A DNA stretch of 64,000 bases, taken from IMG/VR virus record IMGVR_UViG_3300029442_000002, positions 1 through 64,000 of that record. One strand, 5' to 3'. Below the pieces are notes generated by a model. That model did no database searches, had not been told where the DNA came from, and saw nothing but the letters and a program-made list of their open reading frames with translations. The DNA is from a virus. Made by a program: the position numbers and the translations under genes. Each line of letters begins with the position of its first letter. Position 1 is the first letter of the stretch. Shown one piece after another: positions 24,816 through 33,394 of this stretch.

Positions 24816-25898
24816 ATGGGAGTAATATTCAAAAAAAATGTAAATCAGTACAAAGTATCGACACCAAATGGATATAAAATGTTCTCAGGAATTAGTTATA
24901 TGGGAGATAAAGAAATATATCATTGTAAATTTGAAGATAACATTTGGCTTGAAAGTACTATCGATCATAAAATTTATATTTCTAATACAGAATATAAAAC
25001 AATCAATGAATTGGAAATTGGTGATTGTATATTAACTTCTGTTGGTAAAAAGAAATTATTAGAAAAAATTGATACAAACACAATTCAAAAAGTATATGAT
25101 CTAATAGACGTTGAAGATGGTCATAGATATTATACCAATGGAGTTCTATCATCAAATTGCTCTTTTATTACAGCAGATGAGACTTTAATTAGTAATATGA
25201 AAATTCCTGAACTTAAAAGTTCAGAGCCAATATTCATGCAAGGCCAAGTTCGATGGTATTTGACTCCAACTAAAGGTAATACTTACATTCTAGGGCTTGA
25301 TCCAAGTTTAGGTACTGGTGGAGATATGGCGGCTATTCAAGTATTTGAAAGCCCAAGTATGAAACAAGCTGCTGAATGGCAACACAATAAAACACCAATA
25401 CAAAAACAAATACAAGTTTTAAAAGAAATGACAAAGTATCTAAGTGATATAGTTGGGAATAACAATATTTATTATAGCGTTGAAAATAATACATTAGGTG
25501 AAGCTGCATTAGTTAGCATAGCTGATATTGGTGAAGAAAATATTCCAGGTATATTTCTAAGTGAGCCATCAAAGTTAGGAACATCTAGGGCATACAGAAA
25601 AGGTTTTACAACCACTAATAAATCTAAATTGGCAGCTTGTGCTAAATTAAAAAGTTTGATTGAAAACGACAAGATAACTATTAATAGTAAAAATTTAATT
25701 TCTGAACTCAAAACTTTCGTAAGTTCTGGAGCTAGCTTTTCAGCTAAATCTGGTGAAACTGATGACTTAATAATGGCTACTATTTTAGTTGTGAGAATGG
25801 CAACAGTTTTGAAACAATATGATCCAGCATTAGATAATCAATTTAGTGAGAAGAATGAAGAAGCACAACCAATGCCTTTCATAATGGTATTTAGATAA
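24816..25898 (+). CDS. 17: Large terminase part 3: C-intein 2 fused to nuclease extein
   Basis: Starts 1 nt after the preceding stop; a GAGG site lies in the end of part 2. Residues 1-114 are a C-intein of the AceL-TerL type: VSTPNGYKMFSGI, LESTIDHKIYI, NELEIGDCIL and HRYYTNGVLSSN, with Ser in place of the usual penultimate His. C115 (25158) begins the 246-aa nuclease domain: ILGLDPSLGTGGDMAAI (catalytic D), SVENNTLGEAAL and GETDDLIMA. Joined exteins total 521 aa, a normal gp17 length. Confidence 0.87.
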   Translation: MGVIFKKNVNQYKVSTPNGYKMFSGISYMGDKEIYHCKFEDNIWLESTIDHKIYISNTEYKTINELEIGDCILTSVGKKKLLEKIDTNTIQKVYDLIDVEDGHRYYTNGVLSSNCSFITADETLISNMKIPELKSSEPIFMQGQVRWYLTPTKGNTYILGLDPSLGTGGDMAAIQVFESPSMKQAAEWQHNKTPIQKQIQVLKEMTKYLSDIVGNNNIYYSVENNTLGEAALVSIADIGEENIPGIFLSEPSKLGTSRAYRKGFTTTNKSKLAACAKLKSLIENDKITINSKNLISELKTFVSSGASFSAKSGETDDLIMATILVVRMATVLKQYDPALDNQFSEKNEEAQPMPFIMVFR

Positions 25899-25901
25899 AT
25901 A
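25894..25901 (+). promoter_or_regulatory. Late promoter element
   Basis: GATAAATA overlaps the TerL stop and lies 5 nt before the ATG at 25907. Confidence 0.55.
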
Positions 25902-25906
25902 ATATT

Positions 25907-27772
25907 ATGCCAAATAAGTCAGAAAATTTACTATTGCACAATAAAAAAGAGCTATTCCAGTTCTTAAATTCACGGTTTGAAAAAAATGTAAAGATGTTTG
26001 ATGAAGGTGGGCAGCAAGTTACTGACTATAATAAAGTAGCTGATTTCATAGTTCCATTTTCAGATATGCATGGTCATAAAGTAGATGTTATTAATATTAC
26101 ACTTGAGCCAGATGTTGAAAATGACAATGAAGAAAAATATATTATCAAAATGATGTTTACTAAAGACATGTTAAATTCAGGCCATCTTGTTAACAATAAG
26201 TTTGATAAATTTGAAAAAGATCTAATTGCTTGGTCTAAGAGTAGAATGATAGATTTCAAACCAGTTCCAGTTGACGTAGTAGTAAAACGTCATAAAACAA
26301 TGTATGAAAGTAAGTTTGGGCCACTTAGTGGAACAGTTAAAACAAGTACTCAAACACTAGAAAATGCAAAATTAATTATCAAGCATACAGATACAATTGA
26401 TGAGAACATTAGAGGTTCACGTACTAGAAAAATTCACAAAATTTACGTTGAAAATAGTAATGGTGAAAAGTTTCTGTTACCTTACAAGAATATGAGAGGT
26501 GCCAGAGCAATGGCACGTCACGTGAATTTCGGTGGAAATCCATATGATAAAGCTGGACAATCAATAAGCAATTTTGTTTCTGAAGCAATCGCATTAAGTA
26601 AGTTTGTACGCAAAACAAGAAATAAAAACTTTGATCAGATGGCAACTGAAATGGTCGAAGCTGCTCAAATACGATTAACTGAAGTTAAAAAACAACTTAG
26701 TAGATTATGTTCTGAGCGTGGTTATACCAAGTATAAAGAAGAGTTAGTTGAACAACAAGAAATTGAATTTAATGAAGATATAAAAAGCCATTTTATTCAA
26801 AATAAGTATGATGAAGCATTAGATGAATGTTTACCATTTGTCTGGGGAGCCTACAAAAAAATGTCTGAGATGAAAGAAATAAAAGAATTTAAAAATTGGG
26901 TTGAAGAAGCTGTTGATCCCCGACTTGATCAAGCTGTTAAGCAAGCAACTAATTCAAAAACACCGCCAGTTTCAGTAGTAACTGATCCAGATGGCACTCA
27001 AGAATTACAAGCTAATCCAGCTGATCCAAAAACAAATGATGCTTTGAAACAAATTTCAAAAAATATGGGTGGCAAATTACCCCCAGTATCAATTAAAAAA
27101 GTTACTGAAGATGGTATGACTCAATTTACAGTTACATTTACTAAACCAGGTAAGAAGTTAGTTAAGACTATTAATGCTGCAAGTAAAGAATCTGCAGAAA
27201 TTGAAGCTTATAATATGGCTGATAAGAATGGTTGGGGAATCAGAGGTGAAGTTGTACCTGTTCAAGAAACACTTGGTGGTGATAAAGCAGACGATTTTGT
27301 TGATTCAGTACGAGACAAAGATCAACCAATTGTTGAAGACGATGAATTACATATTGACCAAGATGATCAAGAAGGTGAGATGTCATTAGGCGGAATGTGC
27401 AAAGAATGCGGAGTATATTTTGGACAAGATGACAGCTCAGAAAAATCAATGAGTGATCCAAGTAAGTGTAAAGATTGTGCTGGTGAATGTGAAGCTGAAA
27501 GAAACGCTGAACGTGAAGCAGGCGTAAAATATGAGTATACTGATAAAGTAGGTGGAGACAAATGTATTGAGTGTGGTGCTTTCTTTGACGCCGACCATGA
27601 TCCATCAGAATCATTTTATGCCAAGCGATCAGACGAAGATCCAGATAATAAGTGCAAAGATTGTGCTGGAGAAACTGAATATGGTGGTGAAGAATATCCA
27701 CATACAGAAGAAGACACAAACAACTTATTCAATGAAGAATTTAGTAGGATGAAATTTCTATTAAAATATTAG
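25907..27772 (+). CDS. Large conserved phage structural-type protein with zinc-ribbon repeats
   Basis: The protein has 621 aa. Residues 140-230 carry SKFGPLSGTVKTSTQTLENA, DENIRGSRTRKI and RGARAMARHVNFGGNPYD, a set I recall in related phages downstream of terminase. Later parts are acidic, with TQFTVTFTKPGKKLVKTI. The C-terminal 150 residues contain two Cys modules, CKECGVYF...CKDC and CIECGAFF...CKDC, like the gene at 18662. A head or prohead role is likely but unproven. Confidence 0.6.
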   Translation: MPNKSENLLLHNKKELFQFLNSRFEKNVKMFDEGGQQVTDYNKVADFIVPFSDMHGHKVDVINITLEPDVENDNEEKYIIKMMFTKDMLNSGHLVNNKFDKFEKDLIAWSKSRMIDFKPVPVDVVVKRHKTMYESKFGPLSGTVKTSTQTLENAKLIIKHTDTIDENIRGSRTRKIHKIYVENSNGEKFLLPYKNMRGARAMARHVNFGGNPYDKAGQSISNFVSEAIALSKFVRKTRNKNFDQMATEMVEAAQIRLTEVKKQLSRLCSERGYTKYKEELVEQQEIEFNEDIKSHFIQNKYDEALDECLPFVWGAYKKMSEMKEIKEFKNWVEEAVDPRLDQAVKQATNSKTPPVSVVTDPDGTQELQANPADPKTNDALKQISKNMGGKLPPVSIKKVTEDGMTQFTVTFTKPGKKLVKTINAASKESAEIEAYNMADKNGWGIRGEVVPVQETLGGDKADDFVDSVRDKDQPIVEDDELHIDQDDQEGEMSLGGMCKECGVYFGQDDSSEKSMSDPSKCKDCAGECEAERNAEREAGVKYEYTDKVGGDKCIECGAFFDADHDPSESFYAKRSDEDPDNKCKDCAGETEYGGEEYPHTEEDTNNLFNEEFSRMKFLLKY

Positions 27773-27798
27773 GTTTTTATCATTAAATCCGCTATAAT
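27773..27798 (+). promoter_or_regulatory. Promoter next to TnpB element 1
   Basis: TTAGGT and TATAAT (27793-27798) at 18-nt spacing. The same arrangement occurs upstream of gp32 beyond the element, so the element is flanked by two related promoters. Confidence 0.45.
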
Positions 27799-27814
27799 AA
27801 TTATATAGACTAAA

Positions 27815-29050
27815 TGAACTACTATGCCGATTGAGGCATAGATTCCTGCTTCATAGATGTCAACGGGACATCTCCACAGGCTTCGATTTCTGTAGTTCCT
27901 ACAGTATTTTTGAACAACGAATTGTCAATAATTAATGGACCCCAAAAGGCAATATTTTGTGCGGCATTTAGGTCTCGGTCAAGAGTTGCTTTGCAATTTG
28001 AACATATCCAAATTCTTATACCCAGACCAAATCCAGTATGTTTATGATTACATACATGACATGTTTTGGTAGATGCAGCCCATTGGCTAACTTGACTGAA
28101 ATGCTTGCCATATAATTGGCACTTGTATTTGAGCATATTTAGAAACATGCTCCATCCCTGATCACTTATTGCTCGGTTCATTGCTCTATTTTTCCTCTTC
28201 AACAGATCCTTGGTTTTCAGATCTTCACAACAAATCAAATCATATATATTAACTAATCTCCTACTTGTCTGATGCAAAAAATTCAATCTTTGATTACGAA
28301 TTTTGCGATGTAATTTTGCTACTTTGATACGTTCTTTGTTTCTGTTATTTGACCCAATTTTTCTATGTGATAATTTTCGTTGTTTCCACTTCAACTTATT
28401 GAGTGATTGCTTAAGAAATTTTGGACTTGGAATTATCTCTTGGTCACTTGTTACTGCAAATGCTTTGATTCCAAGATCTATACCAACGCAATTATCTCGA
28501 TCAATTAGAACTTGTTGTTGATCTTCAACTTCACACACAACTGATATGAACCATCTGTCTACATCACATGTAACTGTAACTGACGAATGATTAATTGGCA
28601 ATGATCTGTCAAATATTATATTAATCCACCCAATTTTTGGTAGATAAACTTTCTTATCTGTAAATTTGACATGTTGAACATATCTAATTCCTGATTCGCT
28701 GCCTTTCTTTTTGAATTTTGGATAAGCTCTTATCTTAACATGTTTCAATGCGCCATCTAGTTCCTTCAATGATTGTTGTAGAACTTGAGCAGTGGTTTCT
28801 TTTAACCATGGATAAGCAATTTTCAATTCTGGTAATTGCATAGCCATATCATAATACCAAATAAATTTCTTAGTTGATGCATACTCAATGTTATTTTGAT
28901 TAAGCATATAATTCCAAATCCATCTAGTTGAGCCCATCGATTTACGAAGTTGAGTTATTTGATTGTCATTTGGATATATTCGATATTTGTATCTTAGTTT
29001 CATATGTATAAATACTTCTGGGTGCATAAACTGTTTTCATATGCAGTTTT
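27815..29050 (-). mobile_element. TnpB-only IS200/IS605-type element 1
   Basis: The right end is set by comparison with element 2: both share a hairpin followed by TAGTTCA on the minus strand, after which they diverge (boundary 27815). The hairpin here is CTATGCC/GGCATAG and contains the tnpB stop. The left end is unclear; a candidate AAACTG/CAGTTT hairpin lies just past the start. No TnpA is present. Confidence 0.6.
27822..29003 (-). CDS. tnpB: TnpB, RNA-guided nuclease of IS605 family
   Basis: ATG at 29003 gives 393 aa. The RuvC triad is visible: D176 in GIDLGIKAF, E260 in CCEDLKTKD and D344 in DRDLNAAQN. Zinc Cys pairs are at 315/318 and 334/337. TnpB proteins cut DNA guided by an RNA from the element's right end. 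From about residue 160 to the end it is nearly identical to the copy at 32098, while the N-terminal part is only about 40% alike. All catalytic residues are intact. Confidence 0.9.
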   Translation of the reverse strand: MKLRYKYRIYPNDNQITQLRKSMGSTRWIWNYMLNQNNIEYASTKKFIWYYDMAMQLPELKIAYPWLKETTAQVLQQSLKELDGALKHVKIRAYPKFKKKGSESGIRYVQHVKFTDKKVYLPKIGWINIIFDRSLPINHSSVTVTCDVDRWFISVVCEVEDQQQVLIDRDNCVGIDLGIKAFAVTSDQEIIPSPKFLKQSLNKLKWKQRKLSHRKIGSNNRNKERIKVAKLHRKIRNQRLNFLHQTSRRLVNIYDLICCEDLKTKDLLKRKNRAMNRAISDQGWSMFLNMLKYKCQLYGKHFSQVSQWAASTKTCHVCNHKHTGFGLGIRIWICSNCKATLDRDLNAAQNIAFWGPLIIDNSLFKNTVGTTEIEACGDVPLTSMKQESMPQSA

Positions 29051-29110
29051 GAAGTAACATACGTCGAATATATTACTTCCACCCACCATACTTATTTATG
29101 CCAAATAGAT

Positions 29111-29156
29111 TAGGTTTTAAAGAAAATCCATGTTATAATTAATTAAATGATAAATA
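29111..29156 (+). promoter_or_regulatory. Early plus late promoter of gp32
   Basis: TTAGGT (29111 region) and TATAAT at 29134-29139 with 18-nt spacing are followed by TGATAAATA at 29148-29156. Dual early and late control fits the need for SSB through infection. The ribosome site AAAGGAATAT precedes the ATG. Confidence 0.5.
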
Positions 29157-29210
29157 CATTTGCTACAGAAATTATCTTTGTAGACAGTGAAATAAAGGAA
29201 TATAATTATT

Positions 29211-30179
29211 ATGGCGACACTCGCAGAAATCCGCGCTAAACTTCAAGCGCAAGACAATAAATCAGACAAAAAAGGTTTTGGAGATAAGCAACTTTATCCG
29301 CATTGGAATATCAATGAGAATGAATCGTGCTTACTAAGGTTTTTACCTGACAAGAATACAAAGAATTCATTCTTTTGGGTAGAACGTGCATTAATTAATC
29401 TTTCATTCCCATCAGTAAAAGGTGCTTCTGAAGCAAAGACAGCATATGTAAAAGTTCCATGTATGGAAATGTGGGGAGAAACTTGCCCTGTACTAACAGA
29501 AGTTCGTCCTTGGTACAAGGATGCTTCATTAAAGGAACAAGCTGGTAAGTATTGGAAGAAGCGTACTTATTTGATGCAAGGGTTTGTACGTGAGAATCCA
29601 ATTGAGGAAGAAACACCTGAGAATCTAGTTAGACGGTTTATCATCAGCCCGCAGCTTTTTTCACTTATTAAGGCGGCACTACTTGATCCTGAATTAGAAG
29701 AATTACCAACAGATTTTAATCACGGATTAGATTTCCGTATTAATAAGACAGCTGGTAAGGGTGGTTATTCTGATTACAATACAAGCAAATGGTCCAGAAA
29801 AGAATCAGCACTAACTGATAAAGAACGTGCAGCTATTGAACAATATGGATTATTTGATTTATCGGATGGTTTACCTAAGAAACCAAGTGACAAAGAAGTA
29901 AAGATCATTAAAGAAATGTTCGAAGCTTCTGTAAATGGCGATATGTATGATCCCGAAAAGTGGGGAGAGTATTTTAAGCCAGGTGGGTCATATGTTGCAG
30001 AAACAGTAGATACATCGTCTGCTAAGGCAACAACTCACACAACTCACACAACTCAAGCAGCACCTGTTCAAGAAGACAGTGTTGCACCTGTGGTAACTCC
30101 TACTACAGCACCTAAGTCAACTCAAGCAACTGATATTCTTAAGATGATTAAAGAACGTCAAGCAAACGCAAAGAAGTAA
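29211..30179 (+). CDS. 32: Single-stranded DNA-binding protein, gp32
   Basis: The protein has 322 aa (T4 gp32 has 301). A basic N terminus (LAEIRAKLQAQ) for cooperativity is followed by the core: LYPHWNINENESCLLRFLPD, FFWVERALINLSFPSV, the zinc region with VPCMEMWGETCPV and a YLMQGFVREN strand, then FDLSDGLPKKP. The C-terminal tail is flexible but rich in Thr rather than strongly acidic. gp32 coats ssDNA in replication and recombination and is followed by a terminator, then uvsX. Confidence 0.92.
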   Translation: MATLAEIRAKLQAQDNKSDKKGFGDKQLYPHWNINENESCLLRFLPDKNTKNSFFWVERALINLSFPSVKGASEAKTAYVKVPCMEMWGETCPVLTEVRPWYKDASLKEQAGKYWKKRTYLMQGFVRENPIEEETPENLVRRFIISPQLFSLIKAALLDPELEELPTDFNHGLDFRINKTAGKGGYSDYNTSKWSRKESALTDKERAAIEQYGLFDLSDGLPKKPSDKEVKIIKEMFEASVNGDMYDPEKWGEYFKPGGSYVAETVDTSSAKATTHTTHTTQAAPVQEDSVAPVVTPTTAPKSTQATDILKMIKERQANAKK

Positions 30180-30195
30180 TTAATAGCAAACATAG

Positions 30196-30224
30196 AATGG
30201 CGTATGAAACTTATACGCCATTTT
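30196..30224 (+). terminator. Hairpin terminator after gp32
   Basis: AATGGCGTAT and ATACGCCATT form a 10-bp stem followed by TTTT. It has the same design as the sheath-gene terminator (AATGGCGCAT). Confidence 0.85.
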
Positions 30225-30244
30225 CATATTAGGAGAATATAACT

Positions 30245-31351
30245 ATGGCTGGAAAGCCTTTTGGTGTAGATAGATTTAGACGTGAATTAACAAAAAGTAT
30301 TGAAGGCCTTGGTATTGGTTTTCATGATCCAACAGATTGGATTTCTACTGGTAGTTTTGTATTAAATGAATTAATTTCTGGACACTTTGATAAAGGTGTG
30401 CCACTTGGTAAAGTAACAATCTTTGCAGGAAGACCAGCATCAGGAAAAAGTCTAATTGTTTCAGGTAATATTATCAAAAATGCTCAAGCACAAAATATTT
30501 TTGTGATCATGATTGATACAGAAAATGCATTAGATGAAGATTGGCTTAAAAAGTTAGATGTAGATACAAGTGAAGGTAAATTACTTAAACTTAGTATGTC
30601 AATGATTGACGATGTTGCTAAAACTATCAGTACTTTTATGACAGACTATAAAGCAACTAGCGAAGAAGACAGACCAAAAATTTTATTTGTTGTTGATAGT
30701 TTAGGTATGTTAATGACGCCAACAGACGTTAAACAGTTTGAATCTGGCGACATGAAGGGCGATATGGGTAGAAAAGCCAAAGCATTAAAGGCACTAGTTA
30801 CTAACTGTGTTAATATGTTTGGTGCTTATAATGTAGGAATGGTATGTACAAATCATACTTATCCAAGCCAAGATCCATATAGTCCTGATGATATTGTATC
30901 AGGAGGAAATGGATTTTTATTTGCAAGTTCGATTGTAGTTGCTACAAAACCACTTAAATTAAAAGAAGATGCTGAAGGTAATAAAGTACCCGATGTACTT
31001 GGAATCAGAGTTGGTTGTAAGGTAATGAAGACACGTTATAATAAGCCATTTGAAACATGTGAAATTAAAATTCCATGGGTTGGTGGTCTTGATCCATATT
31101 CGGGATTATTCGAATTATTTGAAAAGAAGAACCTAATCGAGAAAGAAGGCAACAGATATAAATATATTGATTTACAAGGTGATGAACATAAATATTATCG
31201 AAAAGAGTACCTAGTAAATACAGATTCAATTTTAGATTTGATTATGGGTGAGTATGCTGAGAAGAAAAAGCTTCTATCACCTACACAAGAAGACATAGTT
31301 GGAATTGATGAGTCTGTAATTGAAGAAAGCGAACCAACTGACGATGAGTAG
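30245..31351 (+). CDS. uvsX: UvsX RecA-like recombinase
   Basis: The protein has 368 aa. Walker A is GRPASGKS at residues 62-69 and Walker B ILFVVDSLGML near 145. GGNGFLFASSIVVATKP and RVGCKVMKTRYNKPFE follow the UvsX pattern. The C terminus is acidic. UvsX forms filaments for strand exchange and replication start. A TAGGAGAATATAACT ribosome site precedes it. It is followed by two small genes and uvsY in one run. Confidence 0.93.
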   Translation: MAGKPFGVDRFRRELTKSIEGLGIGFHDPTDWISTGSFVLNELISGHFDKGVPLGKVTIFAGRPASGKSLIVSGNIIKNAQAQNIFVIMIDTENALDEDWLKKLDVDTSEGKLLKLSMSMIDDVAKTISTFMTDYKATSEEDRPKILFVVDSLGMLMTPTDVKQFESGDMKGDMGRKAKALKALVTNCVNMFGAYNVGMVCTNHTYPSQDPYSPDDIVSGGNGFLFASSIVVATKPLKLKEDAEGNKVPDVLGIRVGCKVMKTRYNKPFETCEIKIPWVGGLDPYSGLFELFEKKNLIEKEGNRYKYIDLQGDEHKYYRKEYLVNTDSILDLIMGEYAEKKKLLSPTQEDIVGIDESVIEESEPTDDE

Positions 31352-31364
31352 GAGATTAACTTAA

Positions 31365-31610
31365 ATGACGGTGGACCCAATTGAAATTGCAGCTGAGTTA
31401 TGGCGCAATGTTTTAGAATATGTTCCAATGCGAGACAGAGATGCCGCAGCTGAACAGTTTATAGTAGCATTGCGCGGCTTGAATTTTTCTGATGATGAAC
31501 TTGATTCTTTAGCAGAACATGACCGGTATATTAATACGGCATTGATTCAAGATAATGAAGAAAACGATTTTTCAAACGATGATTTTGACGATTTAAACGA
31601 CAACGAATAA
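31365..31610 (+). CDS. Small acidic protein between uvsX and uvsY
   Basis: The protein has 81 aa: helical front half (PIEIAAELWRNVLEYVPMRD, AAAEQFIVALRGL) and a strongly acidic Asp/Asn end. I recall a similar gene between uvsX and uvsY in other T4-like phages. A role in recombination is guessed from position. Confidence 0.6.
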   Translation: MTVDPIEIAAELWRNVLEYVPMRDRDAAAEQFIVALRGLNFSDDELDSLAEHDRYINTALIQDNEENDFSNDDFDDLNDNE

Positions 31611-31611
31611 A

Positions 31612-32064
31612 ATGTGGCTATCACGTATAACAAGTGATCTAGGAAATATACCAGACTTTTTAGATCACTTTAGGGTTGAGCTTGTTAACGCTCAAATTGA
31701 GGTTGCTATAAAAGGCAACCTTGAAAGAAATTTATCAACTTTGCCTGGTATAACAGAATATCGATTTGGACAGCTACAAACTGTTGAAAGTGTATTAAAT
31801 TATTTAAATATTAAACTCAAGAAACTTAAAAATAAACATTTTAGACTGTACCTTGAAAAGTATGCTAAGGCATTAACTAGTAGAGATGCTGAAAAATATT
31901 CAGATGGTGAAGACGATGTTTGCGACTTAGAAGAAGTTATTAATCAGGTTGCTTTACTACGTAACCAATATTTAGGAATTATCAAAGCATTAGAAACAAA
32001 AAATTGGATGCTTGGTCACATAACAAAACTTCGTTGTGTTGGTATTGAAGCAGTAGAATTATAG
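31612..32064 (+). CDS. uvsY: UvsY-like recombination mediator
   Basis: The protein has 150 aa (T4 UvsY has 137), mainly helical. KKLKNKHFRLYLEKYAKAL, SRDAEKYSDGEDDV, VALLRNQYLGIIKALETKNW and GHITKLRCVG match the UvsY pattern. UvsY helps load UvsX on gp32-coated DNA. It lies 1 nt after the small acidic gene. Confidence 0.8.
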   Translation: MWLSRITSDLGNIPDFLDHFRVELVNAQIEVAIKGNLERNLSTLPGITEYRFGQLQTVESVLNYLNIKLKKLKNKHFRLYLEKYAKALTSRDAEKYSDGEDDVCDLEEVINQVALLRNQYLGIIKALETKNWMLGHITKLRCVGIEAVEL

Positions 32065-32065
32065 G

Positions 32066-32094
32066 TTGATTCTTTTTTGAAACTCTTATATACT
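32066..32094 (+). promoter_or_regulatory. Early promoter abutting TnpB element 2
   Basis: TTGATT and TATACT with 17-nt spacing. Element 2 begins at the last base of the -10 box, so the promoter is now cut off from the small gene family it probably served. Confidence 0.55.
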
Positions 32095-33394
32095 GAACTA
32101 CCGCATCCCTGAAGGGAGTGCGGCTTCCTGCTTCATAGATATCAACGGGACATCTCCACAGGCTTCGATTTCTGTAGTTCCTACAGTATTTTTGAACAAT
32201 GATGAGTCAATTGTCAACTGACCCCAAAAAGCAATATTTTGTGCGGCATTTAGATCTCGGTCAAGAATTGCCTTGCAATTTGGACAAGTCCAAATTCTGA
32301 TGCCCAGACCAAATCCCTGATGTTTATGACCACAGGCATTGCAGGTCTTGGTAGATGCAGCCCACTTGTCAATTTGGTCAAAATGCTTGCCATATAATTG
32401 GCATTTGTATTTCAAAAAGCCCAAAAACATTGACCATCCCTGATCACTTATTGCTCGGTTCATTGCAGTATTTTTCTTCGACATAAGATCTTTGGTTTTC
32501 AGATCTTCGGTACAAATCAAATCATATGTATTAACTAATCTCCTACTTGTTTGGTGCAAAAAGTTCAATCTTTGATTGCGTATTTTGCGGTGTAATTTTG
32601 CTACTCGGATACGTTCTTTGTTTCTATTTTTAGATCCAATTTTTCTATGTGATAATTTTCTTTGTTTCCACTTTAATTTCGCCAGTGATCTCTTTAGAAA
32701 TTTTGGACTTGGAATTATCTCCTGATCACTTGTTACCACGAATGCTTTGATACCAAGATCAATTCCGATACAATTATCGCGGTCAATTAAAACTTGTTGC
32801 TGATCTTCAATCTCACACAAACAACTCACGTACCAGCAATCAACATCTTTTGTTATTGATACTGATCTCAAATCGCTTGGCAATGCTCGATGATATATCC
32901 ATTTGATATTGCCAATCTTTGGTATTTTGATATGTGATTCACTTGTTTTGATGTGATTATTCGTCTGATCAATTTTAATTTGGCCATTGCTTACGCCTTT
33001 TTTCTTAAATCGAGGAAATCCGATCTTGCTTTTCTTGATTGCATGTAATGCTGTGTCAATCGAAAATGCAATATTTTGTAATGCATGAGCGGGTACTTCA
33101 CCAAGCCAGTTATATTGTTTTTTAAGATCTGGTATTTGTTTTTTGAGATCATATCGCCAAATAAATTTCTTATCAATTTGGTATTGAGTTATATTTTGAT
33201 CAAGAAAATTATTCCAAAGCCATCTAGTTGAACCTTCCCATTGATTGAGAATTTCAATTTGTGCTTTGTTTGGTAATAATTTATATTTGTATCCCAGCAG
33301 CATATTAATATTTATGCTATAATAAATATATGAAGCAAATTGGTCTACACGGCAGTTCATCCGCACCCCTAAAGGGGCTGCGGGCTTGCTGCCG
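32094..33394 (-). mobile_element. TnpB-only IS200/IS605-type element 2
   Basis: Right end: a CCGCA/TGCGG hairpin that holds the tnpB stop, then TAGTTCA at 32094-32100. Left end: a two-level hairpin near 33351-33394, where CCGCA-CCCC pairs with GGGG-TGCGG inside GGCAG/CTGCC. The inner hairpin resembles the right-end one. TnpA is absent. Confidence 0.65.
32098..33303 (-). CDS. tnpB: TnpB, second copy
   Basis: ATG at 33303 gives 401 aa. RuvC motifs GIDLGIKAF, CTEDLKTKD and DRDLNAAQN and zinc pairs CNAC/CPNC are intact. Residues from about 165 on are close to 90% the same as the copy at 27822, while the first 160 residues differ strongly (KSKIGFPRFKKKG here). The mosaic suggests gene conversion or recombination between related elements. 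Confidence 0.9.
   Translation of the reverse strand: MLLGYKYKLLPNKAQIEILNQWEGSTRWLWNNFLDQNITQYQIDKKFIWRYDLKKQIPDLKKQYNWLGEVPAHALQNIAFSIDTALHAIKKSKIGFPRFKKKGVSNGQIKIDQTNNHIKTSESHIKIPKIGNIKWIYHRALPSDLRSVSITKDVDCWYVSCLCEIEDQQQVLIDRDNCIGIDLGIKAFVVTSDQEIIPSPKFLKRSLAKLKWKQRKLSHRKIGSKNRNKERIRVAKLHRKIRNQRLNFLHQTSRRLVNTYDLICTEDLKTKDLMSKKNTAMNRAISDQGWSMFLGFLKYKCQLYGKHFDQIDKWAASTKTCNACGHKHQGFGLGIRIWTCPNCKAILDRDLNAAQNIAFWGQLTIDSSLFKNTVGTTEIEACGDVPLISMKQEAALPSGMR

Noticed and set aside
22433-25898. Assembly error explaining the broken terminase
   Set aside because: Four starts with ribosome sites, overlaps in different frames, correct Cys, Asn and +1 residues at both junctions and a full endonuclease gene make chance errors unlikely, though reads should still be checked.
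27240-27719. 159-aa minus-strand frame
   Set aside because: It is rich in Leu/His/Gln and antisense to the acidic C terminus of the 25907 gene; a reading-frame shadow.
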